From: Candidatus Accumulibacter sp. ACC003
GTDB lineage: Bacteria; Pseudomonadota; Gammaproteobacteria; Burkholderiales; Rhodocyclaceae
Length of the DNA: 64,000 bases
Assembly: GCF_907163085.1 (NCBI RefSeq)
Contig: NZ_CAJQTX010000005.1
Coordinates: forward strand, 248,001 to 312,000
Direction of reading: 5' to 3'
In this document: piece after piece, positions 24,355-33,667 of the stretch
How positions within the stretch are numbered: position 1 is the stretch's first letter
How the letters are laid out: every line of letters starts with the position of its first letter
Translations under genes and position numbers: made by a program
Notes under the pieces: model-generated
What the model was told of the DNA's origin: nothing
What the model saw: the letters and a program-made list of their open reading frames with translations, nothing else
Databases searched by the model: none

Positions 24355-27177
24355 ATGACACAACAGCCAGCCAAACAAGCAGGCCAACAGCCCGAGCACA
24401 ACGACTGGCATCACATCGCCGCCGCTGAAGCGGCGGCACGCCTGGCCGCGTGCTGCGACGACGGACTCGCCGAAGACGAAGTCCTTGCTCGCCGCGCCGT
24501 GCACGGCGAGAACCGGATTACCCCGAAGCTCGGCAAAGGACCCTTGTTACGTTTTGCCCTGCAATTCGTCCAGCCACTGGTCCTGGTCTTGCTGCTGGCC
24601 GGCGTGGTCACCGCCTTCCTCGGCGAATGGGTCGATTCTGGCGTGATCTTCGCCGTCACCGTGATCAACGCGCTAATCGGCTTCATCCAGGAAGGTCGTG
24701 CCGAGAACGCGCTGGCGGCGCTGGCGCGTTCGCTCAGCAGCGAGGTGACGGTCCTGCGCGGTGGCGGCAAGCAACGTTTGCCATCGACCGCGCTGGTTCC
24801 TGGCGACATCGTGCTGCTGGCTGCTGGCGACAAGGTCCCGGCCGACCTGCGGCTGTTCCGCGCCAAGGAGCTGCAAGCGATTGAGTCGGCACTGACCGGC
24901 GAGTCGACGGCGGTCGCCAAGCACGGCGACGCGCTACCGAAAGAAACGGTTCTTGCCGACCGCAGCAATATGGCTTATGCCGGCACGGTGATGATCACCG
25001 GTCGTGGCGCTGGCGTCGTCGTGGCCACCGGTGATCGCACCGAAACCGGCCGCATATCGCAGCTGATCGCCGACGCTCCGGACCTGACCACGCCGCTGAC
25101 GCGCAAGATGGCGACGTTCAGCAACTGGCTGTTGATCGCCATCGGCTTGCTGGCGCTACTTACTTTCGTCGTCGGCATGTGGCGCGGTTCATCGGCCTTC
25201 GAGATGTTCATGGCTGCCGTGGCGCTGGCCGTCGGGGCAATCCCCGAGGGCCTGCCGGCGGCGATGACCATCACCCTGGCGATTGGCGTCTCGCGGATGG
25301 CCAGCCGGCGAGCGATCATCCGCAAGCTACCGGCCGTTGAAACGCTCGGCAGCACGACGGTGATCTGTTCCGACAAGACCGGTACCTTGACCGAAAACCA
25401 GATGACGGTCCGCGAGCTGTACGCCGGCGGCGAGCTCGTCGCGGTCAGCGGCAGCGGTTACTCGCCGATCGGCCAGGTCGGCGGCGGCGAGAAGATCGGC
25501 GCCGCGCTCGCTGAATGCCTGCTGGCCGGCGTGCTGTGCAACGACGCCGGCCTGCGCCAGGAGAACGAAGAGAACGAAGAGAACGACGAAAAAGACGAGA
25601 AGCGCGAGAAACGCCAAGTGCCGGCAGACGCCGGCAAGGGCGAAAAGAAAGGCCAGGGGCAGTGGCAGATCGTCGGCGACCCGACCGAAGGCGCGCTGCT
25701 GGTCGTCGCCCGCAAAGCAGGATTCGACGAAGAGAGCTTGGTGAAGAAATTCCCCCGCCTGGACGAGATCCCTTTCGACTCGACGCGCCAGTACATGGCG
25801 ACGCTGCACGAAATCGACGGCCGCCGACTGGCGTACTTCAAGGGTGCGCTCGAACAGTTACTGCCGCGCTCGCTGAGCATGCTCGACGGCGATGGCCAGA
25901 CGGTGCCACTGCTTGCCGAGCAGATCGAGAGCCACGCTCGCCAGATGGCGGCCGATGGCTTGCGCGTCCTAGCCATCGCTCGCCTCGCCGTCGGCCCGGC
26001 AATGAGCCTCGTCGAGAGCAGCGCCGACGCCGGCCTGGAGTTTATCGGGCTGGTTGGCATGATCGACCCGCCGCGCCCGCGAGCCATGGCCGCGGTCCAC
26101 ACCTGTCACGCCGCCGGCATCGTCGTCAAGATGATCACCGGCGATCACGCGGTCACCGCGCTGTCGATCGCCCGCCAACTGGCTATCGCCAAGGACGGTG
26201 AGGCCGCGCTCACCGGCGTCGAGCTGGCGGCACTTGACGATGCTGGCTTGCGCCGGGTGGTCAGCGAGGTCAACGTCTTCGCACGCGTCGATCCCGAGCA
26301 GAAGCTGCGCCTGGTGCGCGCGCTGCAGAACAACGGCGAGGTGGTGGCGATGACCGGCGACGGCGTCAACGACGCGCCGGCGCTGAAGCAGGCCGACATC
26401 GGCATCGCCATGGGCCTGGCCGGCACCGAGGTGGCCAAGGACGCAGCCGACATGGTCCTCACCGACGACGACTTTGCCGCCATCGAGGCGGCCGTCGAGG
26501 AAGGGCGAGGCGTTTACGACAACCTAGTGAAGTTCATCACCTGGACGCTGCCGACCAACTTCGGTGAAGGACTGGTGATCATGGCGGCGGTTGTCGCGGG
26601 CGCCACCCTGCCGATCACGCCGCTGCAGATCCTGTGGATCAACATGACCACCGCGGTCTTCCTGGGGCTGATGCTGGCCTTTGAGCCGATCGAGGCCAAT
26701 GTCATGGAGCGACAACCGCGCCGGCCAGGTACACCGATTCTCGATCAGGCGCTGGTCTGGCGGATCGTCCTGGTCAGCTTGCTGCTGCTCGCCGGTTCCT
26801 TCGGACTGTTCCTGCGCGAACTGGCGCTCGGCCACGAGCTGGCCGAAGCGCGTACCGTGGCGCTCAACGTCTTCGTCGTCGTCGAGGCGATGTACCTCTT
26901 CAATTGCCGCTCATTGACGCGCTCGGCGCTGCACATCGGCTTGTTCTCCAATCCGGCGGTCTGGTACGGGGTGCTGACGATGGCCGTCCTGCAAGCCTTA
27001 TTGACCTACCTGCCGCTACTCAACCGCCTTTTCGCGACGGCGCCGATCGGCGTCCGTCAGTGGCTTGAGATCTTCGCCGTCGGCGTCCTGGCCTACCTCA
27101 TCGTCGGCATCGAAAAGCGGCTGCGCGAGCGGCAGCGAGCACCGGCAAAGCAAACGGAAGCCCCCCTCGTCCGATGA
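24355..27177 (+). CDS. P-type cation-transporting ATPase (type II, SERCA/PMA-like)
   Basis: 940 residues. Motifs in order: actuator TGES in SALTGESTAVAK, the M4 ion-site PEGLP in VGAIPEGLPAAMT, phosphorylation loop CSDKTGTLTEN, and hinge MTGDGVNDAPALKQADIGIAMG. C-terminal helices contain LPITPLQILWINM. This matches bacterial type II pumps (Ca2+ or monovalent cations); the exact ion is not decided. In the nucleotide-binding domain is an acidic/basic insert (about 403-433) built on three 9-nt repeats of GAGAACGAA. I start at ATG 24355 because the N-terminal cation-ATPase domain follows; ATG 24315 is possible. The next small gene overlaps its stop by ATGA. Confidence 0.9.
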   Translation: MTQQPAKQAGQQPEHNDWHHIAAAEAAARLAACCDDGLAEDEVLARRAVHGENRITPKLGKGPLLRFALQFVQPLVLVLLLAGVVTAFLGEWVDSGVIFAVTVINALIGFIQEGRAENALAALARSLSSEVTVLRGGGKQRLPSTALVPGDIVLLAAGDKVPADLRLFRAKELQAIESALTGESTAVAKHGDALPKETVLADRSNMAYAGTVMITGRGAGVVVATGDRTETGRISQLIADAPDLTTPLTRKMATFSNWLLIAIGLLALLTFVVGMWRGSSAFEMFMAAVALAVGAIPEGLPAAMTITLAIGVSRMASRRAIIRKLPAVETLGSTTVICSDKTGTLTENQMTVRELYAGGELVAVSGSGYSPIGQVGGGEKIGAALAECLLAGVLCNDAGLRQENEENEENDEKDEKREKRQVPADAGKGEKKGQGQWQIVGDPTEGALLVVARKAGFDEESLVKKFPRLDEIPFDSTRQYMATLHEIDGRRLAYFKGALEQLLPRSLSMLDGDGQTVPLLAEQIESHARQMAADGLRVLAIARLAVGPAMSLVESSADAGLEFIGLVGMIDPPRPRAMAAVHTCHAAGIVVKMITGDHAVTALSIARQLAIAKDGEAALTGVELAALDDAGLRRVVSEVNVFARVDPEQKLRLVRALQNNGEVVAMTGDGVNDAPALKQADIGIAMGLAGTEVAKDAADMVLTDDDFAAIEAAVEEGRGVYDNLVKFITWTLPTNFGEGLVIMAAVVAGATLPITPLQILWINMTTAVFLGLMLAFEPIEANVMERQPRRPGTPILDQALVWRIVLVSLLLLAGSFGLFLRELALGHELAEARTVALNVFVVVEAMYLFNCRSLTRSALHIGLFSNPAVWYGVLTMAVLQALLTYLPLLNRLFATAPIGVRQWLEIFAVGVLAYLIVGIEKRLRERQRAPAKQTEAPLVR

Positions 27178-27437
27178 AGAAATTTCTTGTTTTGCTACTG
27201 GCGCTGAGCGGCAACGACCCAACGGCGATTTTCGCCAGCTGCCGACGCTACGTCGGCCACCTGCACGACGCCGCGCAGATCAAGGCCACGGCGCTCGAAC
27301 TGCTGGCGGCACTGAGTGCTTTTGCCGTCGCCGGCAAGCCGCTCAACGACACCCTGCTGACCTATGTCGCGGCGCACCGGGCAGCACCCGGACAAACGCA
27401 CGGCGAAGCCATGGCGCGGCTCGGCAGCGACAAGTAG
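27174..27437 (+). CDS. Small protein of unknown function, coupled to the cation ATPase
   Basis: 87 residues starting with ATG inside the ATPase stop (ATGA at 27174-27177). A short hydrophobic start (KKFLVLLLALSG) resembles a weak signal or anchor, followed by an alpha-helical region (AAQIKATALELLAALSAFAVAGKPLND). No family is recognised. Translational coupling suggests a regulatory or accessory role for the pump; that is inference. Confidence 0.5.
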   Translation: MKKFLVLLLALSGNDPTAIFASCRRYVGHLHDAAQIKATALELLAALSAFAVAGKPLNDTLLTYVAAHRAAPGQTHGEAMARLGSDK

Positions 27438-27491
27438 CGCACAAAAACACGCCGTCTTGCTGAGCGGGCGGTGTTCATCGAGGTAGAACAC

Positions 27492-27947
27492 ATGCAAATC
27501 TGGGTCGACGCCGACGCCTGCCCCGGCGTGATCAAGGAGATCCTCTTTCGCGCTGCCCAGCGAACGCGGATCATGACCACGCTGGTCGCCAATCAGATGT
27601 TGCGCGTGCCGCCGTCGCCGTACATCCGCGCGCGGCAGGTGCCGTCGGGTTTCGACGTCGCCGACCAGCGCATCGTGAACGAGCTGCAGGCGGGCGACCT
27701 GGTCATCACCGCCGACATCCCGCTCGCCGCCCTGGTCATCGAAAGGCAGGCGCACGCGCTGAATCCGCGCGGCGAGTTGTACACCACCGAGAACATCAGC
27801 GAACGCCTGCGCATGCGCGACTTCATGGAAGAGCTGCGCGGCAGCGGCGTCGACATTTCCGGTCCGGCGGCTTTCAGGCACAGCGACCGGCAGGCGTTTG
27901 CCGCGCAACTCGATCGCTTTCTCGCCAGGCAAGCCGGGCAGGTGTAG
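27492..27947 (+). CDS. YaiI/YqxD (DUF188) family protein
   Basis: 151 residues beginning [22 protein letters not shown], the hallmark DADACP motif, then TTLVANQML, a [13 protein letters not shown]-like block (here [14 protein letters not shown]) and [21 protein letters not shown]. The family has a PIN-like nuclease fold with conserved Asp residues (D6, D8) and unknown physiological role. I start at ATG 27492, which gives the family N-terminus; an upstream in-frame start at 27471 adds seven residues. Confidence 0.92.
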   Translation: MQIWVDADACPGVIKEILFRAAQRTRIMTTLVANQMLRVPPSPYIRARQVPSGFDVADQRIVNELQAGDLVITADIPLAALVIERQAHALNPRGELYTTENISERLRMRDFMEELRGSGVDISGPAAFRHSDRQAFAAQLDRFLARQAGQV

Positions 27948-27968
27948 CTGGCCAGGCAGCGCGCCGGG

Positions 27969-29309
27969 TCAGTCGGCCGCGCGCTTGTCGAGGGCCTGCT
28001 CGATCGCTGTCGCCCAGGCCATTTCGTCGCCGCGCGTCGCGCGCGCGGCACGAATCAGCGCCAGGTTACGCGCCGTCGTTGCCGCTTCCCATTTCTCGCG
28101 AATCGCCGCCAGGGCATCGCTGGCCGCCTTGTTTGCCGCCACCTCGTCCTTTTGCAGAACGGCCAGTTCGAGCAAGGTCGCGTGCTCCCAGTAGTCCGGC
28201 GTGCCCTTGGCCAGGCGCCGCTTGACGGCATAAGCGACGACCGGCAGCAGTTCAAGGCGGCGCGGGTCGGGTGGGTTCTGCAGCTCCATCAGCGTCACCG
28301 CGTTGATTCCCGGGTAAGCGTCGCGCCAATCGGCTTCGAAGCCCTGCAGATAGGTCTCGATCGCCTTGCGCAGCCAGCCGTCGGCGACGAACCCATCAGC
28401 GGCCTGGCAGGCCTCGTCCCAGCGATCCTTATATACGCGACCGAGCAGGCCGTTGCTTTCGCTGCTCGCGCCGCGCTCGCCGATCAGCTCGAGCAGCTGC
28501 TGTTCGGCTTCGTCGCGGCGCTTGAGACGATTGAGGGCAAAGCCCAGCTGCTCGCGGACCATGACGCTCCGCGCCAGCGGCGCCGGCATCTGCGCCACCA
28601 GGTCGACCATCGCCTGCCAGTCGCTGAGCGCGCGATACGACAGGAAGATGTCGATGAGCACGCCGGCTTCGAGATCCCCGAGCTCGCCGAGTTCGCCGAC
28701 GGCCTTGCCGAGCGCTGCGCTGCCCTGGCGACGCGCGGCCGCCAGCTGCCGGCGGGCGGCGACGGCATACTGCGCGCGATCGCGGAATACGTCGGTCTTC
28801 AGGCGAGCGATATCGGGCGCGCTGTAGCCGTCGACCAACTGGAATACCGGACTGTCGGTACTCGCCCCGCCGGCGCCGGCCCTGGCGGCTTCGAGCAGCT
28901 TGCGCAGTGCCTGGCAGGCACCCTCGACGTCGCTCGGCTTGCCGTCGGGCGCCAGCTGGTAGGGCAAGGCACGCAAAGGCGCGACGTCGAAAGGCATGCG
29001 CTCGCTGCCGGCGTAAAGCAGGACGGTGGTAGACGGGCGAACGCCGTGACGCAGTCCGAGCTCGTAGAAGACGTTGGCGTTGGCACCGGTCAGGTCGGCG
29101 ACGGCGAAATCGCAGAGAATCAGCCGCTCGTACATCGGCTTGTGAATCACGCCGCCGCTGAGCTCCTGGTCGGCGCGTAGCGCTTCCATGCCGGCGGCCT
29201 CGATCGCCGGTGCGATCAAGTCGTGGTAAACAGCGTCGAAATCGACCGTCGTCCCCGAGGCAATGGGCTTCTTGCCAAAGGGCATGAGCACGAAACAGAG
29301 CTGTCGCAT
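27969..29309 (-). CDS. TIR/deoxyribosyltransferase-like domain fused to TRAFs-binding (ASK1-like) TPR region
   Basis: 446 residues. The N-terminal about 115 residues (CFVLMPFGKKP, CDFAVADLTGANANVFYELGLRHG) belong to the Rossmannoid class of TIR-like or nucleoside-deoxyribosyltransferase-like domains, with the conserved D..VADLT..N.NV.YELG pattern. The rest is helical with TPR-like repeats and the diagnostic YPGINAVTLMELQ of the TRAFs-binding domain of ASK1-type kinases (DUF4071). Comparative work links such proteins to bacterial conflict systems; the nucleotide target is unknown. I start at ATG 29309, 6 nt after AAGGAG. It is the last gene of a six-gene minus-strand block that also encodes a TIR-CHASE2 receptor. 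Confidence 0.8.
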   Translation of the reverse strand: MRQLCFVLMPFGKKPIASGTTVDFDAVYHDLIAPAIEAAGMEALRADQELSGGVIHKPMYERLILCDFAVADLTGANANVFYELGLRHGVRPSTTVLLYAGSERMPFDVAPLRALPYQLAPDGKPSDVEGACQALRKLLEAARAGAGGASTDSPVFQLVDGYSAPDIARLKTDVFRDRAQYAVAARRQLAAARRQGSAALGKAVGELGELGDLEAGVLIDIFLSYRALSDWQAMVDLVAQMPAPLARSVMVREQLGFALNRLKRRDEAEQQLLELIGERGASSESNGLLGRVYKDRWDEACQAADGFVADGWLRKAIETYLQGFEADWRDAYPGINAVTLMELQNPPDPRRLELLPVVAYAVKRRLAKGTPDYWEHATLLELAVLQKDEVAANKAASDALAAIREKWEAATTARNLALIRAARATRGDEMAWATAIEQALDKRAAD

Positions 29310-29386
29310 CATTTTCTCCTTGACCAAAAGTCAACGTCGGCCGCGCTACCGCGATAGCCGCACGCGCGGACCTGCGCGCCGCAGGA

Positions 29387-30007
29387 TCACTCAGGGCCCG
29401 GGCGGCAGCGCAGCGCTTGACTGCCACGGCCCCAGACGATCGTCGCCTCGCCCTGATGTTCCCAGAACGACTCGTTCTGACTTTGGTATTTGACGCCGCT
29501 GGCGCTCGCCTGCACGAACATCAGCGACGTCTTCTCGCCGCGTTGGGCGATCAGTGTCGGCGGCTCGGTCTTGAAGAAGGTTACGACGACCTTGCTCGCC
29601 GGCCGGCCAGCGCAGCGATAGCTGATCGGGCCGTTGCCCGGAAGCAGGCGATACCTGGCCTGCAACTCGGCGATGCGCAGACGGTAGCGGTGGTCGACGC
29701 ACTCGCGCCGGGTGGTGCTCTTCCAGCAATCGTTGCGCTCGCGCAGCCATCGCCGTTGGCTCGCCGGCAGCCGCGGCGGGTGTTCGTCGATCGCCTTCTG
29801 CTGCGCCTCGGCAAAAACGCCGGCCAGCTGGCGGTCGAGCGCGGCGAGTTCCTGGTCCTTGCAGACCAGTTCGTCGATGCTGCTGGTCGTCGCCTGGCGG
29901 CAGTCGACCGACTGCACAACGACTGGCGTCGGCACGCTCGCCGAGCACAGCGGCGCCAGGACGACGGTCACGGCAGCCAACAGGGTCTTGCATCGATTGC
30001 TGTTCAT
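29387..30007 (-). CDS. Exported LprI-like (DUF1311) protein with C-terminal MliC-like lysozyme-inhibitor domain
   Basis: 206 residues. A signal peptide (NRCKTLLAAVTVVLAPLCSAS) precedes a DUF1311/LprI domain: DCRQATTSSIDELVCKDQEL, LDRQLAGVF, ASQRRWLRERNDCW and RRECVDHRYRLRIAEL, with paired cysteines. A C-terminal beta domain follows (ISYRCAGRP, VVVTFFKTEPPTLI, ASASGVKYQSQN, SQALRCRP) that resembles MliC/PliC c-type lysozyme inhibitors. The protein is probably periplasmic and protects peptidoglycan. I start at ATG 30007; longer in-frame starts lack a signal peptide. Confidence 0.82.
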   Translation of the reverse strand: MNSNRCKTLLAAVTVVLAPLCSASVPTPVVVQSVDCRQATTSSIDELVCKDQELAALDRQLAGVFAEAQQKAIDEHPPRLPASQRRWLRERNDCWKSTTRRECVDHRYRLRIAELQARYRLLPGNGPISYRCAGRPASKVVVTFFKTEPPTLIAQRGEKTSLMFVQASASGVKYQSQNESFWEHQGEATIVWGRGSQALRCRPGPE

Positions 30008-30150
30008 GGTGCATCTCCCGCCGAGCGGCAGCGCTCGGCATTCAGTGTTCGCTGCGAGCCGCCCGGTCGGCGTGCCGTTTCCGGAACGTAGCCTGATTGT
30101 CCGCTGGCTCGGCGAGGGTTGACAAGTGTCGGACGCCCTGACGCGGCGGC

Positions 30151-31038
30151 CTACGTTCGCCGCCGGTATTTGCCCCAGGCACTGTAGCTGAAAACCAGCA
30201 GGCCCAACCAGATCAGCGCGAAGCTGAGCAGCCGAGCGCTGCTCATCGGCTCGCCGAAGACCCACACCGCGGTCAGCAACTGCAGCGTCGGATTGATGTA
30301 CATCAGCATCCCGACGGTCACCAGCTTGAGGCGTTGCGTGGCGGCGGCAAAGGCCATCAGTGGTAGCGCGGTAATCGCGCCAGCGCTAATCAGCAACAGC
30401 GTCGTCCGCAGGTCGTGACCGCTGAACACCGCGTGCGCGTGCTGCGCCTGCCACAACGCGTACAGGCCGCAAGCCGGCAGCATCGCCAGGGTTTCCAGCC
30501 ACAGGCTGGAGATGGCGTCTACGGGCAGTTGCTTGCGCACCAGTCCGTAGGTGCCGAAAGTAGTGGCGAGGACCAGCGACACCCACGGCAAGCTGCCCAG
30601 GGCGACGACTTCATTGGCGATCGCCAGCAGTGCCAGGGCGACCGAAAACCACTCCAGGCGGTTCAGGCGCTCCTTGAGCACCAGCAGACCGAGCAGGACG
30701 TTGACCAGCGGCGTCAGGAAGTAGCCGAGGCTGGACGCCATCACCTGCTGGTTGGCGACGGCCCACAGGAAGACCAGCCAGTTGCTGCCGATCAGCAGCG
30801 CGGCGACGGCGAGCATCGCCAGATGCCGGCCGTTGCCGAAAACGGCGGCGACCATTGGCCATTGCCGGCGCAGCGTCAGCAGCAAACCGACCAGGACGAA
30901 GGCCCAGACGGCGCGATTGCTCAACACATCCATGGGTGAGAGCTGCGACAACTGTCGGAAGAACAGCGGAAAGAAGCCCCAGATGCCATACGCCAGCAGC
31001 CCGAAGCCGACGCCGGCGAGCTGCCGGTCGCTGCTCAT
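30151..31038 (-). CDS. rarD: EamA-family transporter RarD
   Basis: 295 residues with ten predicted helices. The RarD signature is GVGFGLLAYGIWGFFPLFFRQL at the start, then ELLSNRAVW-like DVLSNRAVWAF, SNWLVFLWAV, and SLGYFLTPLVNVLLGL with VLKERLNRLEW. These proteins are drug/metabolite transporters; RarD was linked to chloramphenicol sensitivity and its true substrate is uncertain. Its start overlaps the end of the DUF599 gene (ATGA, 31035-31038), so the two are coupled. Confidence 0.92.
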   Translation of the reverse strand: MSSDRQLAGVGFGLLAYGIWGFFPLFFRQLSQLSPMDVLSNRAVWAFVLVGLLLTLRRQWPMVAAVFGNGRHLAMLAVAALLIGSNWLVFLWAVANQQVMASSLGYFLTPLVNVLLGLLVLKERLNRLEWFSVALALLAIANEVVALGSLPWVSLVLATTFGTYGLVRKQLPVDAISSLWLETLAMLPACGLYALWQAQHAHAVFSGHDLRTTLLLISAGAITALPLMAFAAATQRLKLVTVGMLMYINPTLQLLTAVWVFGEPMSSARLLSFALIWLGLLVFSYSAWGKYRRRT

Positions 31039-31730
31039 TGCGACTCGCGCCGCAGGACGGCGAGCGTTGCCGAGCGGTAGTCGCGGCGATAGAGGACGAC
31101 CAGGATGATCACCGAGAGTAGCCCGAGAACGATCGGATTGAGCAGCCAGCCAGACGCCGCCAGACCGAAGTAATAAGCGCGGATACCACGATTGAAGTCA
31201 TCGCCGGCGAGGTTGTTGAGGCCGCCGATCCGCCGTGCGTAGGGTTCAATCTCGGGGTCGCCGCGCTGACCGATCGGCGCCGCGCCGACCAGGATCGACA
31301 ACAGGTTGAACTGCCGCAGCGCCCAGGTGAACTTGAAGTAGCCGTAGACGAAACTCGCCAGCACCAGCAGCAGCTTGATCTCCAGCAGCGTCCGGCCGCC
31401 CGCTCCGGCGAACGCCAGGTCGGCGGTAAAGCTGAGCAGGCGGTCGGCCGCGCCGAGCGCGGCGACCAGGCCGGCGATGATGTAGATGGTGGTATTGGCG
31501 TAGAACGAAACGCTGCTCACCAGGTTGCCGATCAGCGTCGAGTCGGTCACCCGAACGTCGCGTTCGAGCATGCGGTACGCCCATTCGACGCGGTACGAAT
31601 GGCTGCTGCCGATCAGCCCCTTGCACGCCCAGCGGCTGTGTTCGGAAAACCAGGAGTAACCCGTCCAGCACGCCAGGAAGACGAGCAGGGCCAGCCAGTC
31701 GGCGGTAGAGAGTTGCTGAAGCGCGCGCAT
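31035..31730 (-). CDS. DUF599 family membrane protein
   Basis: 231 residues with about four membrane segments. Family blocks are ARWAC-like SRWACKGLIGSSHSYRVEWAYRMLERDVRV, DSTLIGNLVSSVSFYANTTIYIIAGL, and GYFKFTWALRQFNLLSILVGAAP, with a conserved NNLAGDDFNRGIRAYYFGLA segment. The function of DUF599 is unknown. It is directly coupled to rarD and 82 bp after the TIR-CHASE2 gene on the same strand. Confidence 0.88.
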   Translation of the reverse strand: MRALQQLSTADWLALLVFLACWTGYSWFSEHSRWACKGLIGSSHSYRVEWAYRMLERDVRVTDSTLIGNLVSSVSFYANTTIYIIAGLVAALGAADRLLSFTADLAFAGAGGRTLLEIKLLLVLASFVYGYFKFTWALRQFNLLSILVGAAPIGQRGDPEIEPYARRIGGLNNLAGDDFNRGIRAYYFGLAASGWLLNPIVLGLLSVIILVVLYRRDYRSATLAVLRRESQ

Positions 31731-31812
31731 CGGGCCATCTTGCCACAGAATGCGCGGCCGCCATGCCCACGCTGCCGACGCCGGAGCAGCGGCGCGTCAG
31801 TCCGCCGCGACG

Positions 31813-33561
31813 TCAGGTCTCGAGCTTGCCGAGCCGGCCGAGCAGCCAGTACGTCAGCAGGAAGGCCCCGAGGTGGTAAGCGGTATTGAACAGAACGCCG
31901 TACTGCGTATAGGCGACGACGGTCAGCGCCAGGTAGAGCAGCAGCGCGGCGGCGACCAGCAGGCGCCGCGGCAGCGCGCGCAGCGCCGGCCTGAAGACGC
32001 GCAGCCAGGCACCGGCGGCGGCCATGCCGACCATCAGCAGGCCCTGCAGCAAGGGCTCGAGCGGGCGAACGTGGATTCCCTGCAGCAGGTTGTTGACGAT
32101 GTCGGCGTGCAATTCGACGCCGTGGCGTCGTTCCGCGCCGATGCCGTACAGGACGCGGAATTCGTCGCTGCCCGCACGGCCGTCGCCAATCAGGACGATC
32201 TTGCCGGCGAGTTCGCCGCTGCCGATCGTCGCCGCTGGCCCGGCGAGCTGTTCGTAATCGTAGCGCTGCGGTGCGGCTCGCCAGGCCGGCAGCGGCGCCA
32301 GGCGAATCAGCGTCTCGGCGACTTCGTCGCCGGCGCTCAGCAAGGGGCAATCGTTGCGCGCCTGCCCCGCTTGCCCGACGCGCGCCGGCAGCGCTTGTAG
32401 CGGCCCGCGCCAGAGCGTCTTGCCGGCTTCACTGACGACCGTCAGCTCGTGCCGCTGCTCGTCCACGGCCAGCGTCGTAGCGCCGACGGCGAGCGTGCCG
32501 ATGGCGCCGAATTTGCCAGTGATGCGATCACCACCGGCGCCGGCAGGGGCCGCTTTGCGAACGGCCAGCGGCGCCACCGCAGCATAGCCGAGCCGGCCAC
32601 CGACGCAGAGCATTCCCCAGCTGTTGCCGGCGAGCCCGGCAATCACGGCCGGCTGCTCGTCGATCAGTCGATTGACGCCGACGATCACTGACGTTCCATG
32701 CTGGCGCGCGCGTTCGACGGCGGCAATCAGTTCGCCGTCGGCCGCCGCCGGTTTTTCGAAATAGACGTCGAAGACGATCACTTTGGCGCCGGCATCAACC
32801 AGGCGGTCGATGACGCGCGCGTGTTCGTGACGCCAGTGCGGACCGAACTTGCCCAGGCGCTCTTCGGATTTCTCGTTAAAGCTGACAATGACGATGCGCT
32901 CGCTGACCGGCACGCTGGCGACCAGGTCACCGAGCGCCATGGTATAGCTCTCGATTCGCGTATCGACGCCGAGCGCGTCGAAGAGCTGCAGCCAGGCCAG
33001 GAAGAGCATCAGCAGCGCGGCGCTGACGACGCTGTAGCGCCGCCACTTGCGCAAGCGTTCGCTGTTCAGCAGCTGCGCAAACTGGCCGAGCAGGGATGGC
33101 CGCTGCTCGATGCTGCGAATCAGCGCGTCGAGGTCGAGCTGAAAGCGCGTGTCGTCAAGTGGCTGCGCCTGATGGCGGGCGAGCGCGCCAAGCGCCGCCG
33201 GCAGCTCCTTCACGTCGGGCATGCGCGCGCCGCCGACCAGCACCGGGATGACTCGCTTGCGCTGTTTGAGCGCCTCGGCGAGTTCGTAGCGAACGAAGTC
33301 GTCGGCCTGCTCGAGACGTCGGCCCTGCTCGTTATGCGCGCTCAGCCAGGCCGGGCCGATCAGCGCGATGACCACCTCGCTGGCCTTGATACGCGCCTCG
33401 AGGACAGCGACGAAATCGTCACCCGGAGCGATCTGGCCGATATCCATGAACACCCGCTCGCGGCCCAAGTGCGCGCTCAGGTGGTCGTACAGGCGCCCGG
33501 CGTAAGCGACGCTGTCTTCGCGGCGATAGCTGATGAACAGCCTCGGCGGGTCGTGCCGCAC
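31813..33561 (-). CDS. TIR-CHASE2 transmembrane receptor
   Basis: 582 residues. Residues about 6-125 are a bacterial TIR domain: RLFISYRREDSVAYAGRLYD, RVFMDIGQIAPGDDF, VVIALIGPAWL and DDFVRYELAEAL, where Glu93 is in the position of the NAD-cleaving glutamate. A membrane helix follows (about 176-195), then a periplasmic CHASE2 domain (about 205-460: SERIVIVSFNEKSEER, GAKVIVFDVYFEKP, GKIVLIGDGRAGSDEF, HGVELHADIVNNLL). Three closing helices end the protein. CHASE2 usually drives cyclases or kinases; here the output is an N-terminal TIR. Likely an extracellular sensor with a cytoplasmic NADase or assembly module. Confidence 0.9.
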   Translation of the reverse strand: MRHDPPRLFISYRREDSVAYAGRLYDHLSAHLGRERVFMDIGQIAPGDDFVAVLEARIKASEVVIALIGPAWLSAHNEQGRRLEQADDFVRYELAEALKQRKRVIPVLVGGARMPDVKELPAALGALARHQAQPLDDTRFQLDLDALIRSIEQRPSLLGQFAQLLNSERLRKWRRYSVVSAALLMLFLAWLQLFDALGVDTRIESYTMALGDLVASVPVSERIVIVSFNEKSEERLGKFGPHWRHEHARVIDRLVDAGAKVIVFDVYFEKPAAADGELIAAVERARQHGTSVIVGVNRLIDEQPAVIAGLAGNSWGMLCVGGRLGYAAVAPLAVRKAAPAGAGGDRITGKFGAIGTLAVGATTLAVDEQRHELTVVSEAGKTLWRGPLQALPARVGQAGQARNDCPLLSAGDEVAETLIRLAPLPAWRAAPQRYDYEQLAGPAATIGSGELAGKIVLIGDGRAGSDEFRVLYGIGAERRHGVELHADIVNNLLQGIHVRPLEPLLQGLLMVGMAAAGAWLRVFRPALRALPRRLLVAAALLLYLALTVVAYTQYGVLFNTAYHLGAFLLTYWLLGRLGKLET

Positions 33562-33667
33562 GGGTCAGGCGCCGCCGCTCAGCCTGGCCGCAGCGAACCC
33601 AAGCAAGGACGCCAGGCTGGATCGTGGTGCTGATCCGGGCAACGCCGCGGCAGCTGCCGTCGATCGC

